64,000 bases of DNA. It comes from Prevotella sp. UBA6994 (GTDB taxonomy: Bacteria > Bacteroidota > Bacteroidia > Bacteroidales > Bacteroidaceae). The translations under genes were made by a program, and so were the position numbers. The DNA lies in the NCBI GenBank assembly GCA_002449845.1, contig DJXW01000042.1:154366-218365 (forward strand). Reading direction: 5' to 3'. The notes below the pieces were generated by a model. It had not been told where the DNA came from and did no database searches. It worked only from the letters and a program-made list of their open reading frames with translations. Below are positions 10,112 through 19,729 of this stretch, in pieces; within the stretch, counting starts at the first letter, position 1, and each line of letters opens with the position of its first letter.

Positions 10112-10296
10112 TATTCTATAATTTAATAATATATGTATTTATTCGGCAAAGTTCGTTAAAAAAATTTTTATTACCAAGAAAAAGGATAGAAAATTGTATT
10201 CTTATCACTTAACAAGTGAAGAAGAGAAATAATTGTGAGGGAATGGATAGCTGAAATAAAAGAAAATGGCAAAATTCACTAATAAATGTAAAATTC

Positions 10297-10327
10297 TTTG
10301 TCGTTATTAAAATTATGCCTATCTTTG
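10297..10327 (+). promoter_or_regulatory. Bacteroidetes-type promoter of the START-like gene
   Basis: TTTG at 10297-10300 and TATCTTTG at 10320-10327 are separated by 19 bases. This fits the Bacteroidetes sigma-factor consensus (TTTG, 19-21 bases, TAnnTTTG). The gene starts 49 bases downstream. Confidence 0.75.
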
Positions 10328-10375
10328 TAAACGTAATGTTGCCAATGCATATTTTTTTATTGCCTAAATTTTTAT

Positions 10376-10774
10376 ATGACCAAACAGAAGATTATTATAG
10401 AAAGAGAGTTGATAACTAATTCAGAGTCTATTCTTTGGCAACTCATTAGTACAGCGGATGGGTTGGCGCTATGGGTTGCTGATGATGTGAAATTACACGG
10501 AAAGACGTTGGAGTTTACGTGGGGGAACGTGTGGAGCCATCATGAAATTAGGCAGGCTGAAATATTAGAGAAGAAAAAGAATAAATACATCCGTTTCAGA
10601 TGGATAGATGAGGTGGATGACAATGCCTATATTGAATTGAAAATATTACGTACTGACCTGACAAATGACTTTATCTTGTCTATTACCGATTTTGCATTGC
10701 CAGAGGATGTGGAACAATTAACAGGTCTTTGGGAAGATGATCTTGAAAGATTGCATCGAGCAACGGGAATGTGA
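10376..10774 (+). CDS. START-like (AHSA1/SRPBCC) domain protein
   Basis: This 132-residue soluble protein has the helix-grip layout of the START/SRPBCC family: an N-terminal strand (KIIIERELIT), helix-loop (SILWQLISTADGLALWVADDV), and a long C-terminal helix (EQLTGLWEDDLERLHRATG). Members bind hydrophobic ligands; the ligand here is unknown. It precedes the LptF/LptG-type permease by 137 bases on the same strand. A TATCTTTG core at 10849-10856 suggests that the permease also has its own promoter. Confidence 0.7.
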   Translation: MTKQKIIIERELITNSESILWQLISTADGLALWVADDVKLHGKTLEFTWGNVWSHHEIRQAEILEKKKNKYIRFRWIDEVDDNAYIELKILRTDLTNDFILSITDFALPEDVEQLTGLWEDDLERLHRATGM

Positions 10775-10911
10775 TGAATCTTTCAGCTGTTTTAAAAGAA
10801 ACATTTATTCTTTCTGAGGGGAAAGTATATATTCTTGATATTTTTTGTTATCTTTGCATCCGAATTCTCTCACCTTATTATATATAATAGGTAGGATTAT
10901 AAAGTGATGCC

Positions 10912-12810
10912 ATGTTTCGAATCAAGAAATTAGATATCTTTATCACGAGACAATTTGGTCTTTTGTTCTTCGGAACGTTTTTTATTTGCCAATTTGTCTT
11001 GATGATGCAATTCTTATGGCGATACGTTGACGAGCTCATTGGAAAGGGCTTGTCAATGGAAGTCATGGCTCAATTCTTTTGGTATATGGGGTTGATGCTT
11101 GTGCCTCAAGCGTTGCCTCTGGCAATTCTCCTTTCTTCCTTGATTACCTTTGGTAACTTGGGTGAAAGTAGTGAGTTGACCGCTATCAAGGCTGCCGGTA
11201 TTTCGCTGATGCAATCGTTTCGCTCGTTGATAGTGATTTCCATCCTCGTGAGTTTGGCATCTTTCTATTTCCAGAATAATATCGGACCGACGGCAAACTT
11301 GAAAATGGCGCAATTGCTGATTTCCATGAAGCAAAAAAGTCCTGAGTTAGAGATTCCGGAGGGAAGATTTTATGATGGAATACCTAATTGCAACCTTTTC
11401 GTGCAAAAGAAAGACCTTGAGACGGGTAAGCTCTATGGCATTATGATTTATCGGATGACGGGCAGTTATGAAGACCAAGCCATCATCTTAGCCGATTCTG
11501 GAATGTTGCAATCCACTGCGGAAAAGAAACATTTGGTGCTGAGTTTGTGGAGTGGAGAATGGTTTGAGAACATGCAATCTTCAGAACTTGCCAATAGTGC
11601 TTCCGTTCCTTATCGCAGGGAAACATTCATCGAGAAGAAGATTGTCTTGGATTATGACGGCGACTTTAACATGACTGATGCAGGATTGTTCTCTGGCAAT
11701 GCCAAAGGTAAGAGCTTGACGCAAATCAGTCAGTCCATTGATTCAATGAACCACACTTTTGACAGTATCGGAAGGAATTATTACCATCAGATGCAGCGTT
11801 CGTGTTTAGACATACAACCAGTGTCAAAAAATGATTCCTTAGTAGCGTTGAAACGAGTGAAAAGCGAGAAATTAAATATAGACTCGGTTTTTGCCAAATT
11901 GTCTGAAAGAAAGAAACAAGAGGTAGTGAACAGGGCGTTGAATAAGGTGCAGTCGCAAGTAAGCGAGTTGGATTTCCAAAGTATGTTTACCAGTGATGCC
12001 GACCGAACCATCCGCCAACATTACATAGAAGCCATCAACAAGTTCACGTTGGCGTTGTCTTGTCTTATCTTCTTTTTCATAGGTGCCCCTTTGGGTGCTA
12101 TCATCCGAAAGGGAGGATTGGGAATCCCCGTCATCATTTCTGTGTTAGTATTTATTATCTTCTACGTACTTGACAGTATGGGATACCGTATGTCGAGAGA
12201 TGGTGTATGGACGGTGTGGTTTGGTAAGGCGCTGGCTCCAGCCGTGCTTACGCCCGTTGCCGTTTTCGTAACCTATAAGGCAAACAACGATTCCGTGGTG
12301 TTCAACTTTGATGCTTATCGCAACTTCTTTATGCGATTGTTGGGATTACGTCTCAAACGACACGTGGCAGGAAAGGAAGTAATCATCAATAATCCGGATT
12401 ATCTTGCCGATAAGGTGATTCTTGAACGAATTACGCAAGAGGTAACGGAATACTCCAAGGTACACAACTTACACAAACCAGCCAACGTTATCAAGGTATT
12501 CTTTAAGTATCAGCCCGATCATGAAATAGAGAGAATCGTGGAAGAGTTGGAATCTACCATTGATGATTTGGCTAATACGAGAGATAAAGTGATACTGACG
12601 GAATTAAACAAGTATCCTGTTGTTTCTGAAAAGGCGCACACGCGACCCTTTGAGAGAAAGTGGATGAATATCGTTGCGGCAATCATCTTGCCTGTTGGCA
12701 TATTCTTATATCTGAGAATGTGGATGTTTAGATTGCGTCTGTTACACGACTTGCGTGTCATCAAACAAACAAATGAGGCGATTTGCCATAGAATAGATCA
12801 TATTGTATAA
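10912..12810 (+). CDS. LptF/LptG-family lipopolysaccharide export permease
   Basis: This 632-residue YjgP/YjgQ-family inner-membrane protein has N-terminal helices from residue 12 (RQFGLLFFGTFFICQFVLMMQFLW). A large periplasmic domain spans about residues 130-380, followed by the closing helices (CLIFFFIGAPLGAIIRKGGLG). It is the permease half of the ABC system that moves LPS to the outer membrane. At 632 residues it is much longer than the roughly 360 of proteobacterial LptF/G. The extra C-terminal part is mostly cytoplasmic with one hydrophobic helix, as in other Bacteroidetes versions. RibBA follows 63 bases downstream. Confidence 0.88.
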   Translation: MFRIKKLDIFITRQFGLLFFGTFFICQFVLMMQFLWRYVDELIGKGLSMEVMAQFFWYMGLMLVPQALPLAILLSSLITFGNLGESSELTAIKAAGISLMQSFRSLIVISILVSLASFYFQNNIGPTANLKMAQLLISMKQKSPELEIPEGRFYDGIPNCNLFVQKKDLETGKLYGIMIYRMTGSYEDQAIILADSGMLQSTAEKKHLVLSLWSGEWFENMQSSELANSASVPYRRETFIEKKIVLDYDGDFNMTDAGLFSGNAKGKSLTQISQSIDSMNHTFDSIGRNYYHQMQRSCLDIQPVSKNDSLVALKRVKSEKLNIDSVFAKLSERKKQEVVNRALNKVQSQVSELDFQSMFTSDADRTIRQHYIEAINKFTLALSCLIFFFIGAPLGAIIRKGGLGIPVIISVLVFIIFYVLDSMGYRMSRDGVWTVWFGKALAPAVLTPVAVFVTYKANNDSVVFNFDAYRNFFMRLLGLRLKRHVAGKEVIINNPDYLADKVILERITQEVTEYSKVHNLHKPANVIKVFFKYQPDHEIERIVEELESTIDDLANTRDKVILTELNKYPVVSEKAHTRPFERKWMNIVAAIILPVGIFLYLRMWMFRLRLLHDLRVIKQTNEAICHRIDHIV

Positions 12811-12873
12811 CTCGTCTGTGGCGAGATAATACGGTAATCCCATGAAATGGGGTCAATAAAAATAAAATAGTAA

Positions 12874-14094
12874 ATGGAAAACATGAGTGATTTCAAACTT
12901 AGTAGCATTGAGGATGCCATAAAAGATTTTAAAGAAGGTAAATTTGTCATCGTGGTGGACGATGAAGACCGTGAAAATGAAGGCGATTTGATTATCGCAG
13001 CAGAGAAGATAACACCCGAGAAAGTGAATTTCATGTTGAAAAACGCTCGTGGCTTGTTGTGTGCTCCCATCACTATACAAAGATGCGAGGAACTGAACCT
13101 GCCTCGCCAAGTGTTAGACAATACCTCTATCCTCGGAACTCCGTTTACCATTACCATTGATAAATTAGAGGGATGTGCCACGGGTGTTTCTGCTCATGAT
13201 CGTGCGGAAACCATCAAGGCGTTGGCAGATCCTACGTCAAAACCAGAGACATTCGGCAGACCAGGACACGTGAATCCTTTATATGCCCAAGACAATGGCG
13301 TGTTGAGACGAAGCGGTCATACAGAAGCTACCATCGACTTGTGCCGTATGGCTGGATTGTACCCAGCGGGAGCCTTGATGGAAATCATGAACGAAGATGG
13401 AACAATGGCAAGAATGCCCCAGTTGCAGAAAATGGCAAAGGAATGGGACATGAAGGTGATTACCATTAAAGACATGATAGCCTATCGCCTTCAGAAAGAG
13501 TCGTTGATTGAGGTGGGTAATGAGGCGGACATGCCTACGTGCTATGGACATTTTAAATTGATTCCTTTCCGACAGAAGAGCAATGGATTGGAACACATGG
13601 CATTGATTAAGGGTGAATGGACAGCTGATGAGCCCATTCTCACACGTGTACACTCATCGTGTGCCACTGGAGATATCTTGGGAAGTATGCGTTGTGATTG
13701 TGGTGAACAATTGCACAAGTCTCTGCAAATGATAGAAAAGGAAGGGAAAGGAGTTCTCATCTATATGCAGCAAGAAGGAAGAGGCATCGGTTTGATGAAT
13801 AAGATTGCCGCTTATAAGTTGCAAGAAGAAGGACTGGATACGGTGGAAGCCAATATTCACTTAGGCTTTAAGCCCGACGAACGCGATTATGGTTGTGGTG
13901 CGCAAATGTTACGACATTTGGGAGTACGCAAGATGCGACTGATGACCAATAATCCTACCAAACGTGTTGGACTTGAGGCTTATGGATTGGAAATAGTGGA
14001 GAATGTACCTATCGAAATAACACCTAACCCATACGACTATCGCTACTTGAAAACCAAGCAAGATAGGATGGGACATGAATTGCATCTTGAATAA
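12874..14094 (+). CDS. ribBA: bifunctional DHBP synthase / GTP cyclohydrolase II (riboflavin synthesis)
   Basis: The 406-residue protein has two domains. The first, to about residue 205, is 3,4-dihydroxy-2-butanone-4-phosphate synthase with the acidic motif VVDDEDRENEGDL. The second is GTP cyclohydrolase II with the zinc cysteines in HSSCATGDILGSMRCDCG and the active-site segment IYMQQEGRGIGLMNK. Together they make both precursors of riboflavin. The start at 12874 gives MENMSDF; the Met at 12883 is an alternative. It is followed by an aminotransferase with its own promoter-like core, so it may end a transcription unit with the permease. Confidence 0.95.
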   Translation: MENMSDFKLSSIEDAIKDFKEGKFVIVVDDEDRENEGDLIIAAEKITPEKVNFMLKNARGLLCAPITIQRCEELNLPRQVLDNTSILGTPFTITIDKLEGCATGVSAHDRAETIKALADPTSKPETFGRPGHVNPLYAQDNGVLRRSGHTEATIDLCRMAGLYPAGALMEIMNEDGTMARMPQLQKMAKEWDMKVITIKDMIAYRLQKESLIEVGNEADMPTCYGHFKLIPFRQKSNGLEHMALIKGEWTADEPILTRVHSSCATGDILGSMRCDCGEQLHKSLQMIEKEGKGVLIYMQQEGRGIGLMNKIAAYKLQEEGLDTVEANIHLGFKPDERDYGCGAQMLRHLGVRKMRLMTNNPTKRVGLEAYGLEIVENVPIEITPNPYDYRYLKTKQDRMGHELHLE

Positions 14095-14163
14095 TTGAGT
14101 ACATTTTGTATGGATTGTATGAAATAAATCTTGCAGTTTTTTCGTTTTAATGAATAAAATGAT

Positions 14164-14171
14164 TACTTTTG
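14164..14171 (+). promoter_or_regulatory. TAnnTTTG promoter core of the aminotransferase gene
   Basis: TACTTTTG lies 28 bases before the ATG and fits the Bacteroidetes -7 consensus. A clear TTTG box at the expected distance is not visible. Confidence 0.5.
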
Positions 14172-14199
14172 CAACATTATTTGATAATAAGTTATAATT

Positions 14200-15393
14200 A
14201 TGGCACAGTTATCTGACCGATTAAATAGGCTTGCACCGTCTGCCACCCTCGTAATGTCTCAGAAAAGTAGTGAGATGAAGGCGCAGGGAATAGACGTGAT
14301 TAATATGAGCGTTGGAGAACCTGATTTTAATACTCCAGACCATATTAAGGAAGCTGCAAAGAAAGCCGTTGACGAGAATTGGTCGCGTTATTCACCCGTT
14401 CCTGGCTATGTGGACTTGAGGAAGTCTATCGTTGCCAAATTGAAAAACGAGAACGGTTTGGATTATTCCATCAATGAGATATTAGTGGGCAATGGAGCCA
14501 AACAATGCGTTTGCAATGCCATCATGGCATTGGTTAACGACGGTGATGAGGTTATCATTCCCGCTCCATATTGGGTGAGCTATCCACAGATGGTCAAATT
14601 GGCTGGTGGAGAGCCTGTGTTTGTCCGTGCTGGTTTTGATCAGGACTTCAAGATGACACCCCAACAATTAGAAAATGCCATTACCCCCAAGACCAAGATG
14701 CTTATCTTGTGCTCACCCAGCAACCCAACCGGTAGCGTTTATTCCAAGGAAGAACTTCAGGGATTGGCTGAGGTCATCAAGAAACATGACGACTTATTTG
14801 TGTTAGCCGACGAGATTTACGAACACATTAATTATATAGGTACGCATGAGAGCATAGCCCAGTTTGAGGGAATGAAGGAACGTACTATCGTGATCAATGG
14901 CGTTTCCAAGGCGTATGCCATGACGGGTTGGCGCATTGGATACATGGCTGCACCTGAATGGATCGTGAAAGGATGCAACAAGTTGCAAGGACAATACACC
15001 AGTGGAGCATGTTCGGTTAGTCAGAAAGCTGCCGAGGCTGCCTATACCATGCAGCAAGAATGCGTGGAAGAGATGCGCCAGGCTTTTGAGCGTCGTAAAA
15101 ATCTCATCGTAAAATTGGCAAAAGATATCCCTGGACTGGAAGTGAATAACCCCCAAGGTGCTTTCTACCTCTTCCCCAAATGTAGCAGTTTCTTCGGAAA
15201 ACGATGTGGGGATAGAGTCGTCAATAATTCTACAGACTTGGCATTATATCTCTTGGAAGTTGGTCATGTGGCTACCGTCAGCGGCGATGCTTTTGGCGAT
15301 CCTGATTGTTTCCGCATGAGCTACGCAACGAGTGATGACAACATTTGTGAGGCGATGAAAAGAATCAAGGAAGCATTGGCAAATTTAAAATGA
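14200..15393 (+). CDS. PLP-dependent aspartate-type aminotransferase (class I)
   Basis: This 397-residue protein matches the aspartate aminotransferase Ib group: NMSVGEPDFNTPDHI at the N terminus, CSPSNPTGSVYSKEEL near residue 170, and the PLP lysine in NGVSKAYAMTGWRIGY at about K237. It would interconvert aspartate/2-oxoglutarate with oxaloacetate/glutamate; related Bacteroidetes enzymes can also accept aromatic or prephenate substrates. Length is standard. It is flanked by its own promoter-like core and the promoter of the exbB cluster, so it is probably transcribed alone. Confidence 0.92.
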   Translation: MAQLSDRLNRLAPSATLVMSQKSSEMKAQGIDVINMSVGEPDFNTPDHIKEAAKKAVDENWSRYSPVPGYVDLRKSIVAKLKNENGLDYSINEILVGNGAKQCVCNAIMALVNDGDEVIIPAPYWVSYPQMVKLAGGEPVFVRAGFDQDFKMTPQQLENAITPKTKMLILCSPSNPTGSVYSKEELQGLAEVIKKHDDLFVLADEIYEHINYIGTHESIAQFEGMKERTIVINGVSKAYAMTGWRIGYMAAPEWIVKGCNKLQGQYTSGACSVSQKAAEAAYTMQQECVEEMRQAFERRKNLIVKLAKDIPGLEVNNPQGAFYLFPKCSSFFGKRCGDRVVNNSTDLALYLLEVGHVATVSGDAFGDPDCFRMSYATSDDNICEAMKRIKEALANLK

Positions 15394-15492
15394 TTTGTGA
15401 CAAATGGGGCTAAAATCAAAAGGAGAGGCAACGAAATGAAAAAAAAATCCGTTAAAACTTCTTAATTAGCCTCATAGTTGTCTTTAAATTAT

Positions 15493-15500
15493 TATCTTTG
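15493..15500 (+). promoter_or_regulatory. TAnnTTTG promoter core of the exbB cluster
   Basis: TATCTTTG lies 111 bases upstream of the exbB start, leaving an AT-rich 5' leader of about 100 bases. The upstream box is not clear. Confidence 0.55.
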
Positions 15501-15610
15501 CGAATTGTAAAGGCCTAATAAAACGGAACAAATCGCATTAGTAAATAACAAATATAGAGTATTAATAACTTAAATTTATTTTATAACCAAAAATTAAAAA
15601 TTTTCAAATT

Positions 15611-16441
15611 ATGGCAACTAATCAAAAGACAGCCAGCCCTGCAAAGAAATCACAGGGCTTCACGGGAGTAAGAGGAGCGTTTTGGATCATCGTTGTATGC
15701 GCCGTAGTCGCATTCACTTTGTTCTTCATGTGGTTCGGACATGAGTCACACTTTGCTGACGCAACAAAAGAGCAACCCATCGACGTTTGGGGTACAATCT
15801 TTAAGGGAGGTATCATCGTGCCTGTTATCCACACTTTGCTCTACACGGTTATCGCTATGACTATCGAGCGTTGGCTCGCTTTGAAGACCGCATTTGGTAA
15901 AGGCGCTCTGCCTAAGTTCGTTTCTGAAATCAAGGCTGCCTTGAATGCTAATGATTTCGCTAAGGCTCAGCAACTCTGCGACAAGCAAAGAGGTTCTGTA
16001 GCTAATGTAGTAGGTGCTTCTTTGAGAGCTTACAAGGAAATGGAAGCAACTTCTGGTATTAAGAAGGCTCAGAAGATCGCTAAGATCTCTCAGGCACACG
16101 AAGAGGCTACTCAGCTTGAAATGCCTACTCTGACAATGAACCTTCCTATTATCGCAACCATCGTTACCCTCGGTACTCTGACTGGTCTTCTCGGTACTGT
16201 GGTCGGTATGATCCGTTCATTCTCCGCTCTTTCTGCTGGTGGTGGTGCTGACTCAGCTGCACTGTCACAAGGTATCTCTGAGGCTCTTATCAACACTGCC
16301 TTCGGTATCGGTACATCATGGTGTGCTGTTGTGGCTTACAACTACTACACAAACAAAGTTGACAAGCTCACTTTCGCACTTGATGAGGTTGGTTATTCAA
16401 TCGCTCAGACATACGAAGCAAACCACACAGAAGAGGCTTAA
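15611..16441 (+). CDS. exbB: MotA/TolQ/ExbB proton channel protein
   Basis: This 276-residue inner-membrane protein has hydrophobic helices at about residues 20-42 and 58-78. After a cytoplasmic loop come two more in the conserved proton-channel core (TLTMNLPIIATIVTLGTLTG LLGTVVGMI, then INTAFGIGTSWCAVVAYNYY). With ExbD it harvests the proton gradient to energise TonB and thus outer-membrane SusC-type transporters. It heads a six-gene run (exbB, two exbD, tonB, pstS-like, TPR) with short gaps, a typical Bacteroidetes arrangement. Confidence 0.92.
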   Translation: MATNQKTASPAKKSQGFTGVRGAFWIIVVCAVVAFTLFFMWFGHESHFADATKEQPIDVWGTIFKGGIIVPVIHTLLYTVIAMTIERWLALKTAFGKGALPKFVSEIKAALNANDFAKAQQLCDKQRGSVANVVGASLRAYKEMEATSGIKKAQKIAKISQAHEEATQLEMPTLTMNLPIIATIVTLGTLTGLLGTVVGMIRSFSALSAGGGADSAALSQGISEALINTAFGIGTSWCAVVAYNYYTNKVDKLTFALDEVGYSIAQTYEANHTEEA

Positions 16442-16472
16442 TTTTTGCTAACCCTTTAAAACGTTTATCACT

Positions 16473-17156
16473 ATGGGTAAAGTAAAAATTAAGAAAAGCG
16501 ACGTCTGGATCGACATGACACCTATGTCGGACGTGATGACCTTGCTTCTGACTTTCTTCATGCTGACTTCTACATTCGTTAAGAATGAGCCAGTGAAGGT
16601 CATGACACCAGGGTCAATCTCCGAAATCAAGGTGCCAGAAAATGGCGTACTGACGATCGTGGTTAGTCCAGAGATGGATGCCAAAGGCAATCCTACTGGA
16701 GAAGGCCAGGTCTTCATGAGCATTGACAACACGGATCAGTTGGGTAGAACACTCGACGAAATGACGAGTACATTCTCTGTCAACCTGACTCCGAAACAAA
16801 TTGAAACTTTCAAGACCGAGGCTATGTTCGGTGTACCTATCGATGAATTGTCGGCTTATCTGCAAATGAACAGCCAGAATCGTGCTAAGTACATCACGAC
16901 GAAAGGTATTCCTCTTGATAGTATAGATGGTGGCATGAGCCAATTCCAGCAATGGGTGAACGCCGCTCGTACAGTTAACCAGGACATCAAGATTGCCCTG
17001 AAAGCTGATGCAAAGACTCCGTACAAGACCGTGAAGAAGGTCATGAACGAGTTGCAAGACATGGACGAGAGCCACTACTATATGATTTCTCAACTTGACG
17101 CAGGTAAGGCTGCTGGTGCTTACGACTATATTAGAAGTGTAACGGGAGGTAAGTAA
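16473..17156 (+). CDS. exbD: ExbD/TolR-family biopolymer transport protein (first copy)
   Basis: This 227-residue protein has a short cytoplasmic start, one helix bearing the essential proton-pathway Asp (DVWIDMTPMSDVMTLLLTFFML), and a periplasmic domain. It lies 31 bases after exbB and two bases before the second exbD. At 227 residues it is longer than the roughly 140 of proteobacterial ExbD, with a periplasmic insertion around residues 50-110. The two paralogues may form a mixed dimer in the ExbB pentamer, which is inference. Confidence 0.9.
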   Translation: MGKVKIKKSDVWIDMTPMSDVMTLLLTFFMLTSTFVKNEPVKVMTPGSISEIKVPENGVLTIVVSPEMDAKGNPTGEGQVFMSIDNTDQLGRTLDEMTSTFSVNLTPKQIETFKTEAMFGVPIDELSAYLQMNSQNRAKYITTKGIPLDSIDGGMSQFQQWVNAARTVNQDIKIALKADAKTPYKTVKKVMNELQDMDESHYYMISQLDAGKAAGAYDYIRSVTGGK

Positions 17157-17158
17157 TT

Positions 17159-17806
17159 ATGGCAAAGAAAAAAGAAAGCAAACAAAAGAAGATGACCGTC
17201 AGGGTCGACTTCACCCCGATGGTGGATATGCTCATGCTTCTCATCACGTTCTTCATGCTCTGTACCTCTTTGAGCAAGCCAAGTACCATGGAGCTGACCA
17301 TGCCAAGTAATGATGAAAACCAAACGGAAGACCAGAAGCAAGAGGCTAAGGCTTCACAGACCGTGACCCTCTTCGTTGCTGCTGACGACAAGATTTACTA
17401 CTTGGAGTATGACAATGACGGAACTGCCCACGAACTTAAGGAAACTACTTGGGGCGATGCGGGTATTCGTGACGTACTTCGTAACCACGTGATTGCAGAC
17501 GGTACACGTCCTGTCAACCAAATCTTGTTGGCTGTTGAACGTTTGAAAAATGACCGTAAGGCCAATCCTCTCCAATACAATGACAGTACTTACCAGAAAG
17601 AATTGAACAAAATCAAGAAAGGTGAGCTCAAGGAAGGAAAGGTTAACACTCTGACTATCGTTATCAAGCCAACTGACAACGCAACGTTCAAGAACATGAT
17701 TGATGCTCTCGACGAGATGCAGATTTTGAGCATTGGAACATACGTGATTGACAAGCTTACGCCAGACGATGTGAAACTCCTTGAGGAGAAAGGCGTGAAA
17801 TTGTAA
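17159..17806 (+). CDS. ExbD/TolR-family biopolymer transport protein (second copy)
   Basis: This 215-residue paralogue of the preceding gene has a lysine-rich N terminus, the membrane helix RVDFTPMVDMLMLLITFFML with the key Asp, and a periplasmic domain ending in ADDVKLLEEKGVKL-like sequence. It begins two bases after the first exbD stop, so translation is probably coupled. It is followed by tonB 31 bases later. Confidence 0.9.
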   Translation: MAKKKESKQKKMTVRVDFTPMVDMLMLLITFFMLCTSLSKPSTMELTMPSNDENQTEDQKQEAKASQTVTLFVAADDKIYYLEYDNDGTAHELKETTWGDAGIRDVLRNHVIADGTRPVNQILLAVERLKNDRKANPLQYNDSTYQKELNKIKKGELKEGKVNTLTIVIKPTDNATFKNMIDALDEMQILSIGTYVIDKLTPDDVKLLEEKGVKL

Positions 17807-17837
17807 TTAATTTAATAATCAAACAAGCTAAGAATAA

Positions 17838-18680
17838 ATGGCAAAGATTGATTTGTATGATCCTAAATGGGTCGATATGGTATTCGCTGGAAAGAACCAG
17901 GAATACGGAGCATACCAACTTCGTAAGGGTACTTCCAAGCGTAACATCACGGCTCTCTTGATTCTGCTTATTACCGCTGGGCTCATTGGTGGTGTCCTCG
18001 CATACAAGGTGCACATGCAAAAATTGGATGAGGAGAGACAAGCCTACATGGAACAACTTGAGTTGTCAAAGCTCCAGGAGCAGGCTAAGAAAGAAAAGAA
18101 GGAAGAGCCGGTTATTAAGGCAAAGATTGAACCTAAGAAGGTTGTAGAACAAGTTCGTGAGACACAGAAGTTCACCGCACCTGAAATTAAAAAGGACGAA
18201 CTCGTAAATGAGGAAAACATGGTGAAAGACCAGGCTGACCTCGACGAGAAGGTGGCTGTAGGTACCAAGGACCAGGAAGGTACTAAAGACCGTACCGACG
18301 TGGCTATCCGTAACGATATCGCCGTGAACACGAATGAGTCTGAAGAGAAGAAAGAAGTGGCAAACAAGGTATTCGACGTCGTAGAGCAGATGCCTTCATT
18401 CCCCGGTGGAAACGAGGCGTTGATGAAGTTCTTGTCTGAAAACGTGAAATACCCAGTTGTTGCACAAGAGAATGGTGTACAAGGTCGTGTCGTAGTGTCG
18501 TTCGTTGTCGAAAGAGACGGATCTATCACCGACGTGAAGGTTGTACGCTCAGTTGACCCATCTCTTGACAAGGAAGCTACCCGCGTGGTAAAAAGTATGC
18601 CTAACTGGATTCCTGGTAAGCAGAATGGTGCCGCAGTACGTGTGAAATACAATGTACCTGTATCCTTCAGATTACAATAA
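17838..18680 (+). CDS. tonB: TonB energy transducer
   Basis: This 280-residue protein has one N-terminal membrane helix (about residues 35-57). A charged periplasmic linker rich in Lys/Glu follows, then a C-terminal TonB domain from about residue 195 (FPGGNEALMKFLSENVKYP, ending VPVSFRLQ). It carries proton-gradient energy from ExbBD to outer-membrane transporters, here plausibly including the SusC at 59-62 kb. It begins 31 bases after exbD and ends two bases before the PstS-like gene. Confidence 0.92.
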   Translation: MAKIDLYDPKWVDMVFAGKNQEYGAYQLRKGTSKRNITALLILLITAGLIGGVLAYKVHMQKLDEERQAYMEQLELSKLQEQAKKEKKEEPVIKAKIEPKKVVEQVRETQKFTAPEIKKDELVNEENMVKDQADLDEKVAVGTKDQEGTKDRTDVAIRNDIAVNTNESEEKKEVANKVFDVVEQMPSFPGGNEALMKFLSENVKYPVVAQENGVQGRVVVSFVVERDGSITDVKVVRSVDPSLDKEATRVVKSMPNWIPGKQNGAAVRVKYNVPVSFRLQ

Positions 18681-18682
18681 TC

Positions 18683-19639
18683 ATGAACACAAGACTATCT
18701 TTTAAAATAGTTGTACTCTTTTTATCATCCCTGTTCTTCTTCTCCTGCGGGAAGAAGGACAGGGGTGGTCGTACAGACACCAAGACTTCCGGCGAAATCT
18801 CGTTCTATGCTGACGAGAGTTTCAGTCCAATCATTGAGGAATTGAAAAAACAGTTTGAGTTTCAGTTTCCTCAAGCTAAACTTAATCCTATTTACACCAA
18901 CGAGAACGAAGGATTCAAGCAGATTAAAGACCTCAAGACTTGTCTGTTCTTCACCTCTCGTGCCCTCAAACCTTCAGAGGTTGCTTACCTGAAAAGCAAA
19001 AGGCAACTTCCAGAGGTGTTCCCCATCGCCTATGATGGCTTGGCTTTGATTGTCAACTCCAGCAACAACGATACCTGCATCACCGTGAAAGATGTGAAGC
19101 GTATCCTGAGTGGTGAGGTGACCAATTGGAACCAAATCGTGAAAGGCTCCAAAAGGGGAGATATAGAAGTGGTGTTTGATAATAAAGAGTCGGCTACTCT
19201 GCATTATGTGGTTGATTCACTCCTTGATGGCAAGCCTATCAACAGCCCTAACATTGTGGCTTCTAAAACCAGCAAGGAAGTGGTCGATTATGTTGATCAA
19301 ACACCTAACGCCATCGGTGTGATTGGGTCTAATTGGTTGAACGACCGACGCGACACCACCAACACCACCTTCAAGAAGAATATTCATGTAATGTCGATAT
19401 CGATGACCGACCAGGCTATGCCGTACAACAGTTGGAAACCGTATCAGGCATACTTGCTTGACGGACGTTATCCGTTTGTAAGAACCATATACGCCATCTT
19501 GGTGGATCCGCAAAGGGCATTACCGTATAGCTTTGCCAACTACGTGACTAATCCCAAGGGGCAACTTATCGTCTTCAAGTCTGGCTTACTGCCATTCAGG
19601 GGAGACATCATTATCAAGGATGTAAAAGTTAAAAAATGA
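18683..19639 (+). CDS. PstS-like periplasmic substrate-binding lipoprotein
   Basis: The 318-residue protein has a lipoprotein signal peptide (LSSLFFFSCGKK, lipidated Cys about residue 22). A PBP-like fold follows with ISFYADESFSPIIEELKKQF, segments resembling phosphate-binding proteins (ITVKDVKRILSGEVTNWNQI) and a C-terminal half typical of PstS. No ABC permease genes are nearby. Its fixed place inside the tonB cluster suggests a role with the energising complex rather than phosphate uptake; that is inference. Confidence 0.8.
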   Translation: MNTRLSFKIVVLFLSSLFFFSCGKKDRGGRTDTKTSGEISFYADESFSPIIEELKKQFEFQFPQAKLNPIYTNENEGFKQIKDLKTCLFFTSRALKPSEVAYLKSKRQLPEVFPIAYDGLALIVNSSNNDTCITVKDVKRILSGEVTNWNQIVKGSKRGDIEVVFDNKESATLHYVVDSLLDGKPINSPNIVASKTSKEVVDYVDQTPNAIGVIGSNWLNDRRDTTNTTFKKNIHVMSISMTDQAMPYNSWKPYQAYLLDGRYPFVRTIYAILVDPQRALPYSFANYVTNPKGQLIVFKSGLLPFRGDIIIKDVKVKK

Positions 19640-19729
19640 TACCAACTTAAACTTTTTCGTTTTTCGTTAAGTCTTAGTGGTATAGAGAGTGATAAATTGG
19701 AATATTAACAATGTAAACAATTTAAATCT

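Noticed and set aside
18683..19639. Phosphate ABC transporter locus
   Set aside because: Only the PstS-like protein is present, embedded in the tonB cluster, with no pstCAB genes.
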